From Chryseobacterium viscerum (lineage in GTDB: Bacteria; Bacteroidota; Bacteroidia; Flavobacteriales; Weeksellaceae): a stretch of 64,000 nucleotides of DNA. The DNA lies in assembly GCF_002899945.2 (NCBI RefSeq), contig NZ_PPEG02000002.1:372001-436000 (forward strand), in the 5' to 3' direction. Shown piece by piece: positions 60,260 through 64,000 of this stretch (position 1 is its first letter; each line of letters starts with the position of its first letter). Below the pieces are notes generated by a model that was not told the DNA's origin, ran no database searches, and saw nothing but the letters and a program-made list of their open reading frames with translations. The position numbers and the translations under genes were made by a program.

Positions 60260-62923
60260 ATGTGTTTTAAACTTCGATTTAAAATTATAGGAATTTTCTT
60301 GTTGAGCTCAGTCTTTATTTCTGCTCAAAAACCTTTGTATAAAGATTCAAAACAGCCCATTGAAGCCAGAGTTCAGGACCTTTTGAAGAGAATGACACCT
60401 GAAGAAAAATTCTGGCAGTGTTTTATGATTCCCGGAGATCTGGATCATGTTCCCAAAGGCCAATATGCACATGGGATTTTTGGATTGCAGGTAAGTGCAG
60501 GAAACCAGGGAGGCGGAGCAGCAGGACAATTACTGAAATACAATGCCAATGAAGATGCTGAAAAATTAGCAAAAAAGATCAACGCCATTCAAAAATATTT
60601 TGTGGAGGAATCAAGGTTGGGAATTCCCATTATTCCTTTTGATGAAGCTTTACATGGATTGGTTCGGGAAGGAGCAACTGCTTTTCCACAGGCAATAGCT
60701 CTCGCAGCCACTTTCAACCCTGAGTTGATGAACAAAGTTTCAACAGCGATTGCAAAAGAGTCAAAATTGAGAGGAATTCGTCAAATTCTTACACCGGTAG
60801 TAAACCTTGCCAGCGATGTGAGATGGGGAAGAACAGAGGAAACCTATGGCGAAGATCCCTTTCTGACTTCCGTAATGGGAGTAAATTTTGTAAGCTCATT
60901 TGAAAATCAGGGAATTATTACTACGCCTAAACACTTTTTAGCCAATGTTGGCGAGGGAGGAAGAGATTCATACCCCATTCATTGGAGCAAAAGATATTTG
61001 GAGGAAACCCATTTGATACCATTCAATAATGCCTTTACAAATGGGAAAAGCCGTTCCGTGATGACCTCTTATAACCTGTTGGATGGAAGACCTTCGACTG
61101 CCAACCATTGGTTACTGACGGAAAAATTAAAAAAAGACTGGAATTTTAAAGGCTTTGTCATTAGTGATGCGAGTGCCGTAGGAGGAGCAAATGTACTCCA
61201 TTTTACAGCAAAAGATTATGATGATGCTTCTGCACAGGCGATCAATGCAGGGCTTGATGTGATTTTCCAGACAGAATATACCCATTATAAACTATTCATA
61301 CCTCCGTTTTTAGATGGAAGAATCTCAAAAGAAAGAATTGATGATGCTGTTTCAAGAGTATTGAGAGCCAAGTTTGAGCTAGGATTATTTGAAAATCCAT
61401 ACGTTTCAGTTCAGCAGATTGAAGAATTAAAAAAGCTTAACCATAAACCTTTAGCAGAAAAAACGGCTGCAGAGTCTTTTGTTTTACTCCAGAATAATAA
61501 CGGGACCCTTCCTGTTCCCGGAAATGTAAAAAAGATTCTGGTAGTAGGAACAGATGCTTTGGATGCAAGATTAGGCGGCTATTCCGGACCCGGAAACAAA
61601 AAAGTAAATATTCTGGACGGGATTAAAAATTACACTAAAAATCAAGACATAGAAATCATTTATTCAAAAGGAATCGATTGGAATATAAAAGATTTTACCA
61701 CCATTTCTAATGAATATTTATCCTCAGAAAATAAAAAAGGATTAAAAGGAATCTATTTTTCCAATACCGATTTAAAAGGAGACCCCGCTTTCGAAAAACA
61801 GGATGAGCAATTCAATTTCAAGTGGACTTTATATTCTCCAGATCCTGAAAAACTCCAGCCGGATCATTACAGTATCCGCTGGACAGGGAAACTGGAAGCT
61901 CCGGATTCCGGAAACTACCAATTGGGATTGCGCGGAAATGATGGTTTTAAATTATACCTGGACGGGAAATTAGTGATTGACCAATGGGAAAAACTAAGCT
62001 ACTCCACAAAAACAGTACATGTAGATTTTGTAAAAGGAAAAAAATATGACATTACCATTGAATTTCATGAAAACCGTGGTGAAGCCAACCTTGAACTGAT
62101 CTGGAACTATGGTCTGCATGATTACCAGAAAGATTATAAAGAAGCTTTACATCTTGCTCAAAATGCAGACTATATTGTTGTCACTGCCGGAATTCATGAA
62201 GGTGAATTTCAGGATCGTGCCTCATTGAGTTTGCCGGGAAATCAGGAGTCTTTTATTCATGAAGTTTCAAAATTAAATAAGCCGACAACCGTGGTTTTAG
62301 TTGGGGGTTCAGCCATAAAAACAATAGCCTGGAAAGATAAAGTAGGAGCTATATTGGATGTTTGGTATCCGGGAGAAGAAGGGGGAAATGCAGTAGCAAA
62401 GACTCTTTTCGGTGTTGAAAATCCTTCCGGAAAATTACCCATCACTTTTCCTATGGAGGAAGGTCAATTGCCTTTAACCTATAATCACCACCCAACAGGA
62501 AGAGGGAATGATTACTATGACCTGAGTGGTGAACCTCTGTATCCGTTTGGGTTTGGTTTAAGTTACACGACCTTTGAAATTTCCGGTTTGCAGCTGGACA
62601 AAGCGAAATATTCAGAAAATGACACCATTATTGCTAAAGTCAATGTGAAAAATACAGGCTCAAAGGCCGGAAGTGAAGTTGTTCAGCTGTATGTAAAAGA
62701 CTTATTGGCTACCGTTTCAAGACCTGTTATTGAGCTGAAAGGATTTCAGAAAATAGAATTACAGCCTGGAGAATCAAAGTCTGTCACTATTGAAATTCCG
62801 ATAAAACAACTGCAGTTTTTAAATGAAAAAATGGAGTGGGCTGTAGAAAAAGGAATATATAGAATTATGGTAGGTAATTCATCGAAGAACCTTCCTTTAA
62901 AACAAAATATTGAAGTTTTATAA
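60260..62923 (+). CDS. GH3 beta-glycosidase with PA14 domain, exported
   Basis: 887 residues, signal peptide ending at FISAQ. The GH3 N-terminal barrel has RLGIPIIPFDEALHGLVREG, DVRWGRTEETYGEDPFLTSVMG and the nucleophile Asp303 in KGFVISDASAVGG. A PA14 domain (about 493-617: KLEAPDSGNYQLGLRGNDGF, YLDGKLVIDQW) is inserted in the second domain. A C-terminal fibronectin-III-like domain follows (VQLYVKDLLATVSRPVIELK). Activity is beta-glucosidase or beta-xylosidase type. It probably finishes the oligosaccharides opened by the neighbouring fucosidase. Confidence 0.92.
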   Translation: MCFKLRFKIIGIFLLSSVFISAQKPLYKDSKQPIEARVQDLLKRMTPEEKFWQCFMIPGDLDHVPKGQYAHGIFGLQVSAGNQGGGAAGQLLKYNANEDAEKLAKKINAIQKYFVEESRLGIPIIPFDEALHGLVREGATAFPQAIALAATFNPELMNKVSTAIAKESKLRGIRQILTPVVNLASDVRWGRTEETYGEDPFLTSVMGVNFVSSFENQGIITTPKHFLANVGEGGRDSYPIHWSKRYLEETHLIPFNNAFTNGKSRSVMTSYNLLDGRPSTANHWLLTEKLKKDWNFKGFVISDASAVGGANVLHFTAKDYDDASAQAINAGLDVIFQTEYTHYKLFIPPFLDGRISKERIDDAVSRVLRAKFELGLFENPYVSVQQIEELKKLNHKPLAEKTAAESFVLLQNNNGTLPVPGNVKKILVVGTDALDARLGGYSGPGNKKVNILDGIKNYTKNQDIEIIYSKGIDWNIKDFTTISNEYLSSENKKGLKGIYFSNTDLKGDPAFEKQDEQFNFKWTLYSPDPEKLQPDHYSIRWTGKLEAPDSGNYQLGLRGNDGFKLYLDGKLVIDQWEKLSYSTKTVHVDFVKGKKYDITIEFHENRGEANLELIWNYGLHDYQKDYKEALHLAQNADYIVVTAGIHEGEFQDRASLSLPGNQESFIHEVSKLNKPTTVVLVGGSAIKTIAWKDKVGAILDVWYPGEEGGNAVAKTLFGVENPSGKLPITFPMEEGQLPLTYNHHPTGRGNDYYDLSGEPLYPFGFGLSYTTFEISGLQLDKAKYSENDTIIAKVNVKNTGSKAGSEVVQLYVKDLLATVSRPVIELKGFQKIELQPGESKSVTIEIPIKQLQFLNEKMEWAVEKGIYRIMVGNSSKNLPLKQNIEVL

Positions 62924-62928
62924 CAATA

Positions 62929-62956
62929 AAAAAGAGCAGAAATTTCTGCTCTTTTT
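62929..62956. terminator. Bidirectional terminator between convergent genes
   Basis: AAAAAGAGCAGAAA and TTTCTGCTCTTTTT form a perfect 28-base palindrome with T-runs in both directions. Confidence 0.9.
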
Positions 62957-62978
62957 ACGTATATATTGTTGAAGATAT

Positions 62979-63860
62979 CTAGTATTTTCTGGCTAATAGA
63001 ACGTTCAGTAAGAATGTTCCTGTCCAGTTACTGTTATTAGATCCATTATTTCCCATGAAATCAATACGTGCTACAGACACGGTAAGTCTGGTTCTTCCGG
63101 AAGTACCATTATTAGCAAGGCTTACAAACGAAGCTGTAAATACATCCGGGAAACTTGAGTTGTTCCCTGCGGTAAGGATAGGATACATATTAGAAACATT
63201 AAAAGGAGTACCCTGATATTCATAGACAAGAGTCATTCTGCTTGCATTGGTAAAGGAAGCCGTATGGGCATAATCTACTGATGATTTACTGATGATCCAC
63301 CATCTGTCAGTGGCGCTGCCCGTGTCATAACCTGCATTAGCATGAGCGGTCCAGTCTCCAACAGGAGCAGTTCCTGACGCATGAGGAGGAACAAAAAGTT
63401 GTGTACCATAAATTTCTACGTTGCTGGGTTTAGGAAGAACCGTAAATGACAAATCCCATGTTCCACCGGTTGTATTACTGTTGTTGACCACTTCAGCATA
63501 AGCTCCTGTAGGAATTATAAATGAAGCAACCGGATTGCTGTCAATTCTTAAGGTATTACCACTGGATGCCTGTAACGTAATCGCATTAGGAGAGATGTTT
63601 TTGATTTTATAAATTCTTCCTGTATAGCTTGTTGTTCCCGTTCCGATGACAGGAAGTGTGAAGGTTGCATCTGCTGTTCCGTTATAAGTGATATAATGAT
63701 CGGTAGACAGAATGCTATACGTTGTTGCAGTGATCTGGGTATATCCGGCTCTTAGTGAACCGTTGATGGCGAGGGTGCTGTTTGGAGTTAAAGTATTAAT
63801 GCCCACTTGTGCAGACAGAGGGAGAGCTCCAAATAAAAGGATTGAGATGTATTTTTTCAT
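62979..63860 (-). CDS. Exported beta-rich protein with Bacteroidota 'VGINTxTP' N-terminus
   Basis: 293 residues from the ATG at 63860, which opens the signal peptide MKKYISILLFGALPLSAQ; a longer frame upstream is unlikely. It then reads VGINTLTPNSTLAINGSLRAG, the start found in many secreted flavobacterial proteins with tail-fibre-like repeats. IRSDGN-type strands follow (IYKIKNISPNAITLQASSGNTLRIDSN) and a C-terminal globular beta domain. No catalytic motif and no T9SS tail are seen. Likely a surface or secreted structural protein; role unknown. Confidence 0.75.
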   Translation of the reverse strand: MKKYISILLFGALPLSAQVGINTLTPNSTLAINGSLRAGYTQITATTYSILSTDHYITYNGTADATFTLPVIGTGTTSYTGRIYKIKNISPNAITLQASSGNTLRIDSNPVASFIIPTGAYAEVVNNSNTTGGTWDLSFTVLPKPSNVEIYGTQLFVPPHASGTAPVGDWTAHANAGYDTGSATDRWWIISKSSVDYAHTASFTNASRMTLVYEYQGTPFNVSNMYPILTAGNNSSFPDVFTASFVSLANNGTSGRTRLTVSVARIDFMGNNGSNNSNWTGTFLLNVLLARKY

Positions 63861-64000
63861 ATTTATAAAATTTGGTTTCAAACAAAAATATAAAAAATAT
63901 GATGCAAAATTCACCTCGTAAGGAATAAATGATATATTTTAATATTAAAGATGGGGACGTGGTAAAAAAATGAATAAAAAAATTAAATCAATCTGCAGGG

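Overview
The window comes from an AT-rich chromosome of the phylum Bacteroidota, most likely a Chryseobacterium-like flavobacterium (family Weeksellaceae). The evidence is: genes without Shine-Dalgarno sites, promoters of the TTG-N19-22-TAnnTTTG type, SusC-type TonB modules, a type IX secretion (T9SS) sorting domain, a GH109 enzyme closely resembling (from memory) that of Elizabethkingia meningoseptica, a short GG-leader 'bacteriocin-like' peptide, and many small hairpin repeats between genes. No rRNA or intact tRNA gene, CRISPR array, prophage or transposase was seen.

Layout. 1-1534: the 3' end of a Crp/Fnr regulator whose tail is duplicated about 0.6 kb downstream, with several dispersed repeats between the copies. 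1535-7937: six same-strand genes, most of them exported (pirin, isochorismatase-like hydrolase, amidohydrolase, DoxX, alginate-export porin, and a lone M17 N-terminal domain). 8357-10483: topoisomerase III, followed by a decayed tRNA-Ala 3' end. 11285-15231: an AraC regulator divergent from an aldehyde dehydrogenase and a GMC dehydrogenase. 15358-20172: a thioesterase, a small membrane protein, a T9SS cargo, an S9 peptidase and a DNA glycosylase. 20360-23686: an overlapping three-gene operon that looks like N-acetylgalactosamine release and salvage. 24062-26340: an M61 peptidase and an AIM24 protein. 26438-26833: traces of a dead gene. 27003-35583: housekeeping genes (queA, rlmN, a sterol-desaturase-type hydroxylase, polyprenyl synthase, fused branched-chain 2-oxoacid dehydrogenase E1), with a four-helix-bundle gene bracketed by perfect inverted repeats between queA and rlmN. 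35669-40702: small stress and regulatory genes, including an HxlR/old-yellow-enzyme pair and the GG-leader peptide.

The most unusual region is 40931-51226. An ECF sigma factor is followed by a membrane-anchored protein that joins an anti-sigma-like N-terminus, a SusC-type TonB plug and a YfbK-type von Willebrand A domain. Next come a SusC-like beta-barrel that has lost its plug, and a thioester-containing alpha-2-macroglobulin that carries another SusC-type plug in its middle. The parts of a TonB-dependent transporter therefore appear to be spread over three neighbouring proteins. A strong hairpin terminator separates the sigma/vWA pair from the barrel/macroglobulin pair.

51475-58664 is a ten-gene membrane and lipid cluster headed by a GbsR/MarR-type regulator. 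An 18-base palindrome, probably its operator, occurs three times upstream of genes in the cluster. 58715-62923 holds a GH29 alpha-L-fucosidase and a GH3 beta-glycosidase. With the GH109 operon they suggest use of host-type or complex glycans. The window ends with a secreted protein on the minus strand.

Descriptions rest on reading motifs, domain order and gene context only; no database search was possible.
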